Shown here in pieces: positions 5,811-14,198 of a stretch of DNA of 64,000 nucleotides (positions are counted from its first letter, which is position 1; the number at the start of each line of letters is the position of its first letter). Position numbers and translations under genes: made by a program. Below the pieces are notes generated by a model, which was not told the DNA's origin, made no database searches, and saw only the letters and a program-made list of their open reading frames with translations. The stretch comes from Sphingomonadaceae bacterium (GTDB lineage Bacteria; Pseudomonadota; Alphaproteobacteria; Sphingomonadales; Sphingomonadaceae). The stretch spans positions 41,008-105,007 of the forward strand of contig JAFAZF010000013.1 of assembly GCA_019239915.1 (NCBI GenBank), read 5' to 3'.

Positions 5811-7790
5811 ATGCTGAGCGGCGATCCCGAGCTTGCGGTTCCCACGGACACCGTTGCGAGCGCCGCGGCGGCGCCTCCCGCGCTGTCTACCACGCCCAGC
5901 GCGCCGCGGCGGCATGGCGTGTTCCGGCTTCTCAACGTGCTGCTCTCGCTTATACTGCTCGCGGCGTTTGTTGTGCTCGGTTGGTTGGCGATCGTGGCAC
6001 CGCCGTCGCGCTCCGCACATCCGATCGCACCGCCGACGGTGACGCTGCTCGCTTCCGATGGCAGCCTGATCGCGCGCCGCGGCGCGATCGTCGACCGTCC
6101 GGTCGACGTCCGCACGCTGCCGGCTTATGTCGGCGAGACGTTCATCGCGATCGAGGACCGGCGCTTCTACCGGCATATCGGCGTCGATCCGCACGGGCTT
6201 GCGCGCGCCGGTTGGAACGATCTGCGCTCCGGCCATGCCCGCGAGGGCGGCAGCACGATCACGCAGCAGCTCGCCAAACTCGTCTATCTCGATTCGGATC
6301 GCACGATCGCGCGCAAGGCGCAGGAGATGCTGATCGCGCTGTGGCTTGAGGCGTGGCTGCGCAAGGACCAGATCCTCTCCCGCTACCTCTCGGACGCCTA
6401 TTTCGGCGACAACGTCTATGGCCTGCGCGCCGCCGCGCGGCATTATTTCAGCAAGCCGCCCGAGAAGCTGACGATCGGCGAGGCAGCGCTGCTCGCCGGG
6501 CTGATGAAGGCGCCTTCGAAGCTGGCGCCGAGCATCAACCTGGCTGGCGCCCAAGCGCGCGCACAGCTCGTGCTCGCGGCGATGGCGCAGGCCGGCTTCA
6601 TCTCGGCACGCGAGGCCGCGACCGCCAGCGCCACGCTTCGGCTGCGCGCCAACCCCGAGCCGACGCCGAGCACCTATTTCGCCGACTGGGTGCTGCCCGG
6701 CGTGCGCGAGAAGGCGGATGGTTATGCCGCCACCACCGTCCGCACGACACTCGACGCAAGGCTGCAGCGCGATGCCGAGGCGGCCGCGGCACGCGCTCAT
6801 CTGCCCGGCGCGCAGGTCGCCATCGTCGCGATGCGGCCGGACGGAAAGGTCGTCGCGATGGTTGGCGGGCGCGATTACGCTGCGAGCCCGTTCAACCGCG
6901 CCGTCCAGTCGCGGCGGCAGCCGGGATCGACCTTCAAGCTGTTCGTCTACTTGGCGGCGCTGCGTGCCGGCATGACGCCAGACAGCCGCATCGACGATCG
7001 ACCGGTCACGATCGACGGCTGGACGCCGAAGAACGCTGATCGGCATTATCATGGCGAGATCACGCTGCGGCAGGCGTTCGCGACCTCGAGCAACATGGCA
7101 GCGGTGCGCCTCACCCAGCAGGCTGGGCCGGCCGCCGTCGTCCAAGCCGCGCGCGATCTCGGCATCGCGAGTCCGCTCGCGGCCGATCCGTCGATCGCGC
7201 TCGGGACCTCGGGGATCAGCTTGCTCGAGCTCACCGGCGCCTATGCGGCAATCGCGGGCGGCGCCTATCCGGTGCACCCCTATGGACTTCCCGACCAGCA
7301 GCCGACGGTGAGGGGCGCGCTGCTCGACTGGCAGCACCATCTCGACGACCGCCAGCGCGCGATGCTGCTCGATCTGCTCTCGGCGACGGTCAACAGCGGC
7401 ACCGGCCGCGCGGCCGCGCTCTCCAAGCAGGTGTTCGGCAAGACCGGCACGTCGCAGGACAATCGCGATGCGATCTTCGTCGGCTTCGCCGGCGGGCTGG
7501 TGACGGCGGTGTGGATCGGGCGCGACGACAACAAGCCGCTGCCGGGCGTCGCCGGCGGCGGACTACCGGCGCGGATCTGGCGCAGCTTCATGGCAAACGC
7601 GATCGGCGCCCGCCCGCTCGGACAGAAGACGCCGGCGGCGATCGACCCCGATGCCGGCATCGGCCTCGATATCGCCAACGCGCTGCTCGGCCATCTCTCG
7701 GTCGGCGTCCACCTCGACCAAAACGGGCTGCACCTGAGCCCCGATGATGACGTGGATCCCGACACGCATGACACCGCCGATGGCCGCTGA
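5811..7790 (+). CDS. Class A penicillin-binding protein (peptidoglycan transglycosylase/transpeptidase)
   Basis: This 659-residue bifunctional enzyme polymerises and cross-links peptidoglycan at the inner membrane's outer face. One transmembrane segment lies at about residues 38-62. The glycosyltransferase domain has E115-D-R-R-F-Y and GGSTITQQLAK. The transpeptidase domain has S373-T-F-K376, S426-S-N428 and K544-T-G546. It lacks a long C-terminal tail. Its last codons overlap the following protease gene by 23 bp, suggesting co-transcription. It belongs to the PBP1A/1C-type family; the exact paralogue is not assigned. Confidence 0.92.
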   Translation: MLSGDPELAVPTDTVASAAAAPPALSTTPSAPRRHGVFRLLNVLLSLILLAAFVVLGWLAIVAPPSRSAHPIAPPTVTLLASDGSLIARRGAIVDRPVDVRTLPAYVGETFIAIEDRRFYRHIGVDPHGLARAGWNDLRSGHAREGGSTITQQLAKLVYLDSDRTIARKAQEMLIALWLEAWLRKDQILSRYLSDAYFGDNVYGLRAAARHYFSKPPEKLTIGEAALLAGLMKAPSKLAPSINLAGAQARAQLVLAAMAQAGFISAREAATASATLRLRANPEPTPSTYFADWVLPGVREKADGYAATTVRTTLDARLQRDAEAAAARAHLPGAQVAIVAMRPDGKVVAMVGGRDYAASPFNRAVQSRRQPGSTFKLFVYLAALRAGMTPDSRIDDRPVTIDGWTPKNADRHYHGEITLRQAFATSSNMAAVRLTQQAGPAAVVQAARDLGIASPLAADPSIALGTSGISLLELTGAYAAIAGGAYPVHPYGLPDQQPTVRGALLDWQHHLDDRQRAMLLDLLSATVNSGTGRAAALSKQVFGKTGTSQDNRDAIFVGFAGGLVTAVWIGRDDNKPLPGVAGGGLPARIWRSFMANAIGARPLGQKTPAAIDPDAGIGLDIANALLGHLSVGVHLDQNGLHLSPDDDVDPDTHDTADGR

Positions 7791-8412
7791 GCTGACGCCG
7801 CACCTTCCCGCGCTGCACGGAACGGCGCCGATCGTCGCGCTGCTGATCGGACTGTTCCTGCTGCTCGCGATCGCGCGGGGCGCGCGAGCGCTGCTCTCGC
7901 TGGCAAGTTGGGCGCTGTTGTTGGGGCTCGGAGCGTTGCTCGTCAGCCAACGGGCCGGCGTCGATCCGACCTTTGCGCGGATCGCGAGCTTCCTGCATCT
8001 TGACGCCGGCCAGGAGGTCGTTGGCAAGGAAGTGCGCGTTCGCCTGTCGCCCGATGGGCACTTCTGGGTGCGCGTGCGGCTGAACGGCGTCGAGCGGCGC
8101 ATGCTCGTGGACAGCGGCGCGACGATCACCGCGCTTTCGGCGAATACCGCGCAGGCGGCCGGCCTGACGATCCGGCCGAGCTTGGTGCCGGTGCAGATCA
8201 GCACCGCCAACGGCCGCATCTCGGCCGATACCGCAACGGTCGCCGATTTGCGGCTCGGCGACATTCGGGCGCGCAATCTGTCGGTCGTCGTGTCTCCCGC
8301 TTTCGGGGACATCAACGTGCTCGGCATGAACTTCCTGTCCATGCTGAAGTCCTGGCGGGTCGAGGACGGCACGCTGGTGATGACGCCGCATCATCCGCAA
8401 GATGCGGCGTGA
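7768..8412 (+). CDS. Membrane-anchored retropepsin-like aspartic protease (TIGR02281-type)
   Basis: This protein has about 214 residues. Two hydrophobic N-terminal segments (roughly residues 18-55) precede a single retropepsin domain with D115-S-G-A-T in RMLVDSGATITALS and a later FGDINVLGMNFLSML (the ILG-type strand). Such proteins act as dimers at the inner membrane, facing the periplasm. Possible starts lie at 7744, 7768 and 7780; 7768 is a compromise without a clear ribosome-binding site. It overlaps the upstream PBP gene. Confidence 0.82.
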   Translation: MTPPMAAELTPHLPALHGTAPIVALLIGLFLLLAIARGARALLSLASWALLLGLGALLVSQRAGVDPTFARIASFLHLDAGQEVVGKEVRVRLSPDGHFWVRVRLNGVERRMLVDSGATITALSANTAQAAGLTIRPSLVPVQISTANGRISADTATVADLRLGDIRARNLSVVVSPAFGDINVLGMNFLSMLKSWRVEDGTLVMTPHHPQDAA

Positions 8413-8422
8413 GGCGGCTTTG

Positions 8423-8911
8423 ATGACGCTGCTGATCGTCTGGCACTCGCGCACTGGCGGCGCGCGAACGATGGCGGAGGCGGCCGCGCACGGTGCGTGC
8501 GGCGAGGACGGCGCGACGGTCAGGCTGCTGCCGGCGGAAGAGGCGGGTGGCGATGATCTGCTCGCCGCCGACGGCTATCTCTTCGCCGCGCCGGAGAACC
8601 TTGCCGCGCTCTCTGGGGCGATGAAGGACTTCTTCGACCGCAGCTACTATGCCGTGCTCGATCGGATCCAGGGGCGCCCCTATGCCAGCCTGATCTGCGC
8701 CGGCAGCGACGGCAGCAACGCCGCGCGGCAGATCGCGCGCATCGCCACGGGTTGGCGGCTGAAACCGATCGCCGATCCGCTCATCGTCTGCACCCACGCG
8801 CAGACGCCGGAGGCGATTCTCGCCCGCAAACGGATTTCGTCCGACGCGCTCGACCGCTGTCGGGAGATCGGTGCGACGATGGCCGCCGGATTGTCGCTCG
8901 GCATCTTCTGA
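8423..8911 (+). CDS. Flavodoxin-like / NAD(P)H-dependent FMN reductase-like protein
   Basis: This 162-residue protein starts with LLIVWHSRTGGARTMAEAA, a beta strand followed by the S-R-T-G-G phosphate-binding loop for FMN. It continues with the YLFAAPENLAALSGAMKDFFDRS segment typical of flavodoxin-fold reductases, split by variable residues. ATG 8423 is chosen over the in-frame ATG 8402, which lies inside the upstream protease gene; GAGG is well spaced before it. The electron partner is unknown. Confidence 0.75.
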   Translation: MTLLIVWHSRTGGARTMAEAAAHGACGEDGATVRLLPAEEAGGDDLLAADGYLFAAPENLAALSGAMKDFFDRSYYAVLDRIQGRPYASLICAGSDGSNAARQIARIATGWRLKPIADPLIVCTHAQTPEAILARKRISSDALDRCREIGATMAAGLSLGIF

Positions 8912-8928
8912 TCCATCCTGTGCGGATC

Positions 8929-9321
8929 ATGCCTCGCTCCACCGCCACCCTGTTCGCGCTCGCGCTGCTCGCAGCCTGTCACCGCGCGCCCAAGGATGCG
9001 CCGGCCGGAAACACCGCCGACCCCGCGGCGCCGGCGCTCAAGCCCGGGCTGGGCGACTTCGCGGCGCGCGCGCCGGAAGGACCAGCCCCGCCGCCCTTCG
9101 CAGGCGATCCCGCCACTTTCGTCCCGCTGCAGTCGCAGCCGGTGAAGGACGCGATCTATCGCGCAATGACGAGCGGCGACGCACAACGCTGGCAGGACGG
9201 CGCCGTGAGCGGCTACGCGGTGCCGAGCAAGACCACCGGTGCCTATGGCTGCCGCGCCGTCACCTACACGGTCGATCAGCTCCGCGACGCGCCGCCGGCG
9301 ACGATCAACGCCTGTCACTGA
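8929..9321 (+). CDS. Small putative lipoprotein
   Basis: This 130-residue protein has a short signal sequence ending in the lipobox L-L-A-A-C (MPRSTATLFALALLAACHR), so it is probably lipidated and held at a membrane facing the periplasm. The rest is Pro/Ala-rich with one recognisable block (AVSGYAVPSKTTGAYGCRAV) and two Cys residues that could pair. I do not recognise a family. It lies between the flavodoxin-like and DUF2784 genes with short gaps. Confidence 0.65.
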   Translation: MPRSTATLFALALLAACHRAPKDAPAGNTADPAAPALKPGLGDFAARAPEGPAPPPFAGDPATFVPLQSQPVKDAIYRAMTSGDAQRWQDGAVSGYAVPSKTTGAYGCRAVTYTVDQLRDAPPATINACH

Positions 9322-9331
9322 GGCTGGCGAC

Positions 9332-9712
9332 ATGCTCGCCGCGCTGCTGCTCGCGCTCCACATCGCGATCATTGCGTTCAACATCTTCGGGCTGTTCGCG
9401 ATCCCGCTCGGCGCCTGGCGCGGCTGGGCGTTCGTGCGCCGGCCGATCTGGCGGCTGCTCCACCTTGGGTCGCTCGGCATCGTCGCGCTGCAGGCGGCGC
9501 TCGGTCGTGCCTGCTTCCTCACGATCTGGCAGGACGCAGCCACGGGCCGAGCAAGCGCGACGCCGCTCATCATGCGCACGATCAACGCCCTGATCTACTG
9601 GCCGCTGCCGATCTGGGTCTTCGCCGCGGCCTATTTCGCCATCTTCTGCTACGTCGCCGCGTTGTGGTGGCTGGTGCCGGTGCGATGGAGGAGCGGCGGA
9701 TGCGACAGGTGA
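9332..9712 (+). CDS. DUF2784-like integral membrane protein
   Basis: This 126-residue protein has about four hydrophobic segments (residues 1-25, 40-58, 75-95, 97-118), with LLHLGSLGIVALQAALGRACFLTIWQ resembling the DUF2784 pattern in overlapping pieces. Start 9332 follows GAGG by about eight bases; a longer frame from 9239 overlaps the lipoprotein gene and is not hydrophobic. It overlaps the next gene by 13 bp. Function is unknown. Confidence 0.7.
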   Translation: MLAALLLALHIAIIAFNIFGLFAIPLGAWRGWAFVRRPIWRLLHLGSLGIVALQAALGRACFLTIWQDAATGRASATPLIMRTINALIYWPLPIWVFAAAYFAIFCYVAALWWLVPVRWRSGGCDR

Positions 9713-10119
9713 CGAGCAGCATCACGGTGCGGACGCCGCGGCAGGGGCTCTTCGACGTAACCGACCGCATCGTCGGCTGGTTGGACGGGCAGGGGATCGG
9801 CGAGGGGCTGCTCACGATCTTCTGCCGGCACAGTTCCGCCTCGCTGCTCATCCAGGAGAATGCCGCGCCCGAAGCGCGCGAGGACCTCGAGCGCTACTTC
9901 GCGCGGATCGCGCCGGAATCCGACACCGCCTATGCGCACGACGACGAAGGGCCGGACGACATGCCCGCGCATCTGCGCGCCGCGCTCACCCAGGTGCATC
10001 TCGCCATCCCGCTGATCGGCGCCCGCCTCGCGCTCGGCACCTGGCAGGGCATCTATCTGTTCGAGCATCGCCGTCGCCCCCACGAGCGCGAACTCGCGCT
10101 GCACCTGCTCGGCGAATGA
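9700..10119 (+). CDS. yjbQ: YjbQ family (UPF0047) thiamine-phosphate synthase-like protein
   Basis: This 139-residue protein matches the small trimeric YjbQ family, with TIFCRHSSASLLIQENA containing the conserved metal-site His, DDMPAHLRAAL, and a C-terminal GTWQGIYLFEHRR. Some members show weak thiamine-phosphate synthase activity; the true role is unsettled. ATG 9700 is preferred because GGAGGAG lies six bases upstream; in-frame GTG/ATG codons at 9664 and 9685 would extend it. Confidence 0.85.
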   Translation: MRQVTSSITVRTPRQGLFDVTDRIVGWLDGQGIGEGLLTIFCRHSSASLLIQENAAPEAREDLERYFARIAPESDTAYAHDDEGPDDMPAHLRAALTQVHLAIPLIGARLALGTWQGIYLFEHRRRPHERELALHLLGE

Positions 10120-10120
10120 G

Positions 10121-10897
10121 CTAGACCGCGAATTGCTCGCGCGCGATGCGGTCGTCGAGCGCATGCTCGGGATCGAACAGCATGTTGAGCGGACGCGAAC
10201 GATCGATCGCGACGGTCACCGTCGCGACATCGCGGACCTCGCGCTGATCGGCGACCGCGCTGACCGGACGCTTGTTGGGATCGAGCACGCGGAAGCGCAG
10301 CTTGGACGCTTCGGGCAGGATCGCGCCACGCCAGCGCCGCGGCCGGAAAGCGCTGATCGGCGTCAGCGCCAGCAGCGCCGAGCCCAGCGGCAGGATCGGG
10401 CCCTGCGCGGAGAGATTATAGGCGGTCGAACCCGCGGGCGTCGCCACCAGCGCGCCGTCGCACACCAGCTCGGGCAGCACGACGCGCCCGTCCACCGCGA
10501 TCTCGATCCACGCGGTCTGGCGGGTCTCGCGCAGCAGCGAGACCTCGTTGATCGCCGGAATCGAGAACAACTCGCCATCGACCGTCTCGACGTCCATCCG
10601 CAGCGGCGTGACGCTGAACGAACGCGCGCGCTTCAGCCGATCATGCAGCGCATCGATGCCCCATTCGTTCATCAGGAAGCCGACGGTGCCGAGGTTCATC
10701 CCGAACACCGGCTGGCTGCGATGGCGATCGAGCATCGTGTGCAGCGTCTGCAGCATGAAGCCGTCGCCGCCGAGCGCGACGACGATCTCGGCCTGCTCGG
10801 GCTCGACCCACTCGTAGCGGGCGCGCAGTTCGCTGGCGGCGGCTTGCGCCGGCGGAGTTGGGCTCGCGAGCAGCGCGAGCCGGGGCAGATCGCTCAT
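10121..10897 (-). CDS. nadK: NAD kinase
   Basis: This 258-residue cytoplasmic enzyme phosphorylates NAD to NADP. It shows the catalytic G43-G-D45-G motif in VVALGGDGFMLQTL, the INEVSLLR segment and the glycine-rich VATPAGSTAYNLSAQGPILP nucleotide loop. It overlaps the end of moaA by 4 bp on the same strand, so the two are translationally coupled. It converges with yjbQ, leaving almost no gap. Confidence 0.95.
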   Translation of the reverse strand: MSDLPRLALLASPTPPAQAAASELRARYEWVEPEQAEIVVALGGDGFMLQTLHTMLDRHRSQPVFGMNLGTVGFLMNEWGIDALHDRLKRARSFSVTPLRMDVETVDGELFSIPAINEVSLLRETRQTAWIEIAVDGRVVLPELVCDGALVATPAGSTAYNLSAQGPILPLGSALLALTPISAFRPRRWRGAILPEASKLRFRVLDPNKRPVSAVADQREVRDVATVTVAIDRSRPLNMLFDPEHALDDRIAREQFAV

Positions 10898-11907
10898 CCG
10901 CCGGTTACGCTCATGTGGCGCGCCACGGCCGGAGCGGCGCCCCGCGCAATGCGAAAGTCATGCCGGGCCGGCTTCATCCGCAACGCCTCGTCGATCGCGG
11001 CGTCGAGCGCCGCCGTGCCGCCGTGCCGCAGCGCCGCGCGGAGATCGACGCGATCGTCCTGGCCGAGGCACATGAACAGCTTGCCCTCGGCAGTGAGCCG
11101 CATGCGATTGCATCCGTCGCAGAAATTGGCGGTGAGCGGGGTGATCATGCCCAACCTGCCGCCCGTTTCGGCAACGTGCCAGTAACGTGCCGGCCCGCCG
11201 GTGCGTTCGGCCAGCGGAACCAACGTGAACTGTTCGTCGAGCGCGCGCTTGACGCGATCGAGCGGGAGGAAATGCGCGGTGCGATCCTCCTCGACGGCGC
11301 CGAGCGGCATCGTCTCGATGAGCGTCAGGTCGTGCCCCTCGTCACCGCACCAACGCAGCATCGCAGCGATCTCGTCGTCGTTGATCCCCTCGAGCGCGAC
11401 CATGTTGATCTTGACGTGCAGCCCGGCGTCGCGCGCCGCCGCGATCCCCGCGAGCACGCGATCGACCTCGCCGACGCGGGTGACGTGGCGGAACCGCGTC
11501 GGATCGCGGCTATCCAAGCTGACGTTGACGCGGCGGATGCCGGCATCGAAGAGTGCGCGCGCCTGATCGCCGAGGCGGGTGCCGTTGGTGGTGAGCGTAA
11601 GCTCGTCGAGGCCGCTCCCCAACCGGCCGCCGATGGTGCGTGCGAGATCGACCGTGCCGCGGCGGACGAGCGGCTCGCCGCCGGTCAGCCTGATCTTGCG
11701 GACGCCGCGATCGATGAAACGACCGGCGATCGCCGCGATCTCGTCGAAACCGAGCAGCGCGGAGCGCGGCAGGAAGCGCATCTCCTCCGCCATGCAGTAG
11801 CGGCAGCGCAGATCGCACCGATCCGTCACAGAGATGCGCAGATAGCTGATGCGACGGCCGAGACCGTCGCTGAGGGCCGTCACGGGCGAGGGCGGCGCGC
11901 CGAGCAT
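10894..11907 (-). CDS. moaA: GTP 3',8-cyclase, molybdenum cofactor biosynthesis
   Basis: This 337-residue radical-SAM enzyme makes the first intermediate of molybdopterin from GTP. The N-terminal cluster motif is C31-x3-C35-x2-C38, the SAM-binding GGEP lies in IRLTGGEPLVRRG, and the second cluster is FCDGCNRMR...MC near residue 260. The chain ends in the functional Gly-Gly. ATG 11907 is used; a TTG six bases upstream is possible. Its 5' end overlaps the frame of the divergent EAL gene. Confidence 0.95.
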   Translation of the reverse strand: MLGAPPSPVTALSDGLGRRISYLRISVTDRCDLRCRYCMAEEMRFLPRSALLGFDEIAAIAGRFIDRGVRKIRLTGGEPLVRRGTVDLARTIGGRLGSGLDELTLTTNGTRLGDQARALFDAGIRRVNVSLDSRDPTRFRHVTRVGEVDRVLAGIAAARDAGLHVKINMVALEGINDDEIAAMLRWCGDEGHDLTLIETMPLGAVEEDRTAHFLPLDRVKRALDEQFTLVPLAERTGGPARYWHVAETGGRLGMITPLTANFCDGCNRMRLTAEGKLFMCLGQDDRVDLRAALRHGGTAALDAAIDEALRMKPARHDFRIARGAAPAVARHMSVTGG

Positions 11908-14029
11908 CGCCAAAGGAGGTAAGCGTTCGACGAAACAGGGGCAAGGCCACCGTTCTGACGCCGCTGCAGGAGTTTGTTACACATATTCCGCCAAAAGGGA
12001 CGCCGGGTCGCCCGCGCGCGAGGGGAAAGTCATCACGTCCGCACCGACCGAGCCGCTGTTCCTGCTTTCGTTCCACCAGCGCGACGCGCTGGCGGCAGCG
12101 ACGGAACGCGCGGGGTGGACGCCGGTCGCCGCGCGCCGTTCGGACGGGCTGGAGCAACGCTTTCTCGCCAGCGGCGCTGCGATCGCGGTGATCGATGCAC
12201 GCGAGGCTCTCGATGCCGCGCTCGACGCGGTGCGCGCGCTTGCCGATCCTGCGGCGGCGAGCGGCTCGGCGCTGCTCTTCATCCTCGATCGCGCGGAGTT
12301 GCCGCGGCTCGCCGAGGTGCATCGGGCCGGCGCCACCCACTACCTGGCTGCGCCATTTGCCGACGATGAACTTGCGACAGCGCTCCGCTTCGCGGCGCGG
12401 CATGCCGAGCGGGCGGCCGCAGCGCCCGACGGCACGCAGAGCGGCGCGGATCTCGGCTGGTCGTGGCGGAGCGGCGACGATGCCATCCTGCTCACGCCTG
12501 CCCTGGCGGCGCTGCTCGGGGCATCCGAGCGCGTCGCGCTTCCGGTGCTGTGGCGAAGCCTTGGGCGCGACGGCATCCGCGCGGCGCGGGAAGGCCTGCG
12601 ACGGCTGCGTGGCGGCGCGCCTGCCACCGCCTTCGCCCACCGATCCGGCGCCGTCCGATACGTCCACCATCTTCACCGTCGGGACGACATGCTCGTCGGC
12701 CGGGTCGAGCGGCTCGACACGCCCGGGGCGCGCCCCCGCAAGCGCCGCGACCGCCTCACCGGCCTTGCGGATGCGCGCGACGCGCGGCATTGGATCGGCG
12801 AGCGGCTGCGCGCCGCGACGGCGATGCCGGTGCAGCCCCTCGTGTTGCTGCTGGTGGCGGCCGCGCAACTCGAGACCGTCAACCGCACCTATGGCCGCGA
12901 CGCCGGCGACGCACTGCTGCGCGCCGTCGCGCAGCGTATCGAGGAGGTGCTCGGCACCGTCGAGCGGCGCCTGATCGCGCGGATGTCGGGCTCCGAATTC
13001 CTGATCGGGCTCACCGAAGCGACGCTCGACGAGGCGCGGCTGCTCGCGGACGGGCTCGCCGCGGCGATCGCAAGGCCGTTCGTGATCGCGGGCCACAGCA
13101 TCGGCCTCGGCCCGCATATCGGCATCGCCGTCGCGGAGAGCACAGGCGAGAGCGCGACGTCGCTGCTGCGTCGCGCCAGTCTCGCACTCGGGCAGGCGAG
13201 GGCGTCCGAATACCAGCCGGTTCGGCTGCTCGGCGCGCGCGAGGAAGACGAGGCGGCACGGCTCGCCGCGCTTGCCGTCGACCTGCGCCACGCGCTCGAG
13301 CGGCGCGAGATCGCCTTGCTGTGGCAGCCGCAGGTCGCGGTGACAGGTGGAGCGATCGTCGGCGTCGAGGCACTGGCGCGCTGGCGCCACCCACGTCTCG
13401 GCGAGCTAGGCGCGGAACTGCTCTTCGCGGTCGCCGAGCGTTCGAACTATCTCGCCGAGCTTTCCGAGCATGTGCAGCGTCGGGCGATGGGTGCCGTCGC
13501 AGCGTGGCCGGCGGCGCTGTCGCATCTCCGCGTCTCCATCAACGTCGTGGCGGCCGATATTGCGCGGCGCGATTTCGACGAGGCGTTTCTTCGCGCACTC
13601 GATAGCGCCGGTCTCGATCCGCGCCGTGTCACCGTCGAGATCGTCGAGAGCGGGCTGATCGGCGAGCTCGAGCGCGCCGGCGCGCTGCTCGCGCGTCTGC
13701 GCGCCGCCGGCCTGCGTGTTGCGATCGACGATTTCGGCACCGGCTATTCGAGCCTCGCTTATCTGAAGGCGCTGCCGCTCGATTATCTCAAGCTCGATCG
13801 CAGGCTCAGCCAAGACATCGTCGGGTCGGCACGAGATCGTGTCGTCGTGCGCGGCGTGATCGAGATGGCGCGTTCGCTCGGCATCGCGGTGATCGCCGAG
13901 GGTATCGAGACCGAGGCGCAGCGCGACGCGCTCGCGCACGAAGGCTGCGACTATTATCAGGGCTTCCTCTGCGCCCGCCCGCTCGATCTCGGCGGTCTCA
14001 AGGCGCTGGTGGAGAGCAGGCGCTCCTAA
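11849..14029 (+). CDS. Degenerate GGDEF / EAL cyclic-di-GMP phosphodiesterase
   Basis: This protein has up to 726 residues. A receiver-like N-terminal region (about 60-190) precedes a GGDEF-fold domain whose signature is S-G-S-E-F, so cyclase activity is doubtful. The EAL domain looks complete: VEALARWRHP, VSINVVA, VEIVESGLIG, AIDDFGTGYSSLAYL, DYLKLDR and VIAEGIET. It probably hydrolyses c-di-GMP. The start is a problem. After ATG 11849, which lies inside moaA on the other strand, no ATG, GTG or TTG occurs in frame until well into the receiver-like region. AAAGGAGGT at 11911-11919 has no start after it, and GAGGGGAAA precedes an ATC near 12030. Confidence 0.85.
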   Translation: MRRPRPSLRAVTGEGGAPSIAKGGKRSTKQGQGHRSDAAAGVCYTYSAKRDAGSPAREGKVITSAPTEPLFLLSFHQRDALAAATERAGWTPVAARRSDGLEQRFLASGAAIAVIDAREALDAALDAVRALADPAAASGSALLFILDRAELPRLAEVHRAGATHYLAAPFADDELATALRFAARHAERAAAAPDGTQSGADLGWSWRSGDDAILLTPALAALLGASERVALPVLWRSLGRDGIRAAREGLRRLRGGAPATAFAHRSGAVRYVHHLHRRDDMLVGRVERLDTPGARPRKRRDRLTGLADARDARHWIGERLRAATAMPVQPLVLLLVAAAQLETVNRTYGRDAGDALLRAVAQRIEEVLGTVERRLIARMSGSEFLIGLTEATLDEARLLADGLAAAIARPFVIAGHSIGLGPHIGIAVAESTGESATSLLRRASLALGQARASEYQPVRLLGAREEDEAARLAALAVDLRHALERREIALLWQPQVAVTGGAIVGVEALARWRHPRLGELGAELLFAVAERSNYLAELSEHVQRRAMGAVAAWPAALSHLRVSINVVAADIARRDFDEAFLRALDSAGLDPRRVTVEIVESGLIGELERAGALLARLRAAGLRVAIDDFGTGYSSLAYLKALPLDYLKLDRRLSQDIVGSARDRVVVRGVIEMARSLGIAVIAEGIETEAQRDALAHEGCDYYQGFLCARPLDLGGLKALVESRRS

Positions 14030-14061
14030 AGCATTTTCTAATCAGCATGGATCAGCAGCAA

Positions 14062-14129
14062 CCGTTCGGGCTGAGCGCAGTCGAAGCCCGGCCGCAGCGC
14101 ATCCCTTCGACTTCGCTCAGGGCGAACGG
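14062..14129. repeat. REPIN-like inverted pair, CCGTTCG family
   Basis: A left arm (CCGTTCGGGCTGAGC...TCGAAG) and a right arm (CTTCGACTTCGCTCAGGG...CGAACGG) face each other. The element lies between the convergent EAL and mfd genes, where it may also help end transcription. Confidence 0.75.
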
Positions 14130-14198
14130 CCGCTGGTGAGCCAGATTGATCGAAATAGTGCCCTAACTCGAAAATCTCCGTTACTTCCTCAGCGTCTC

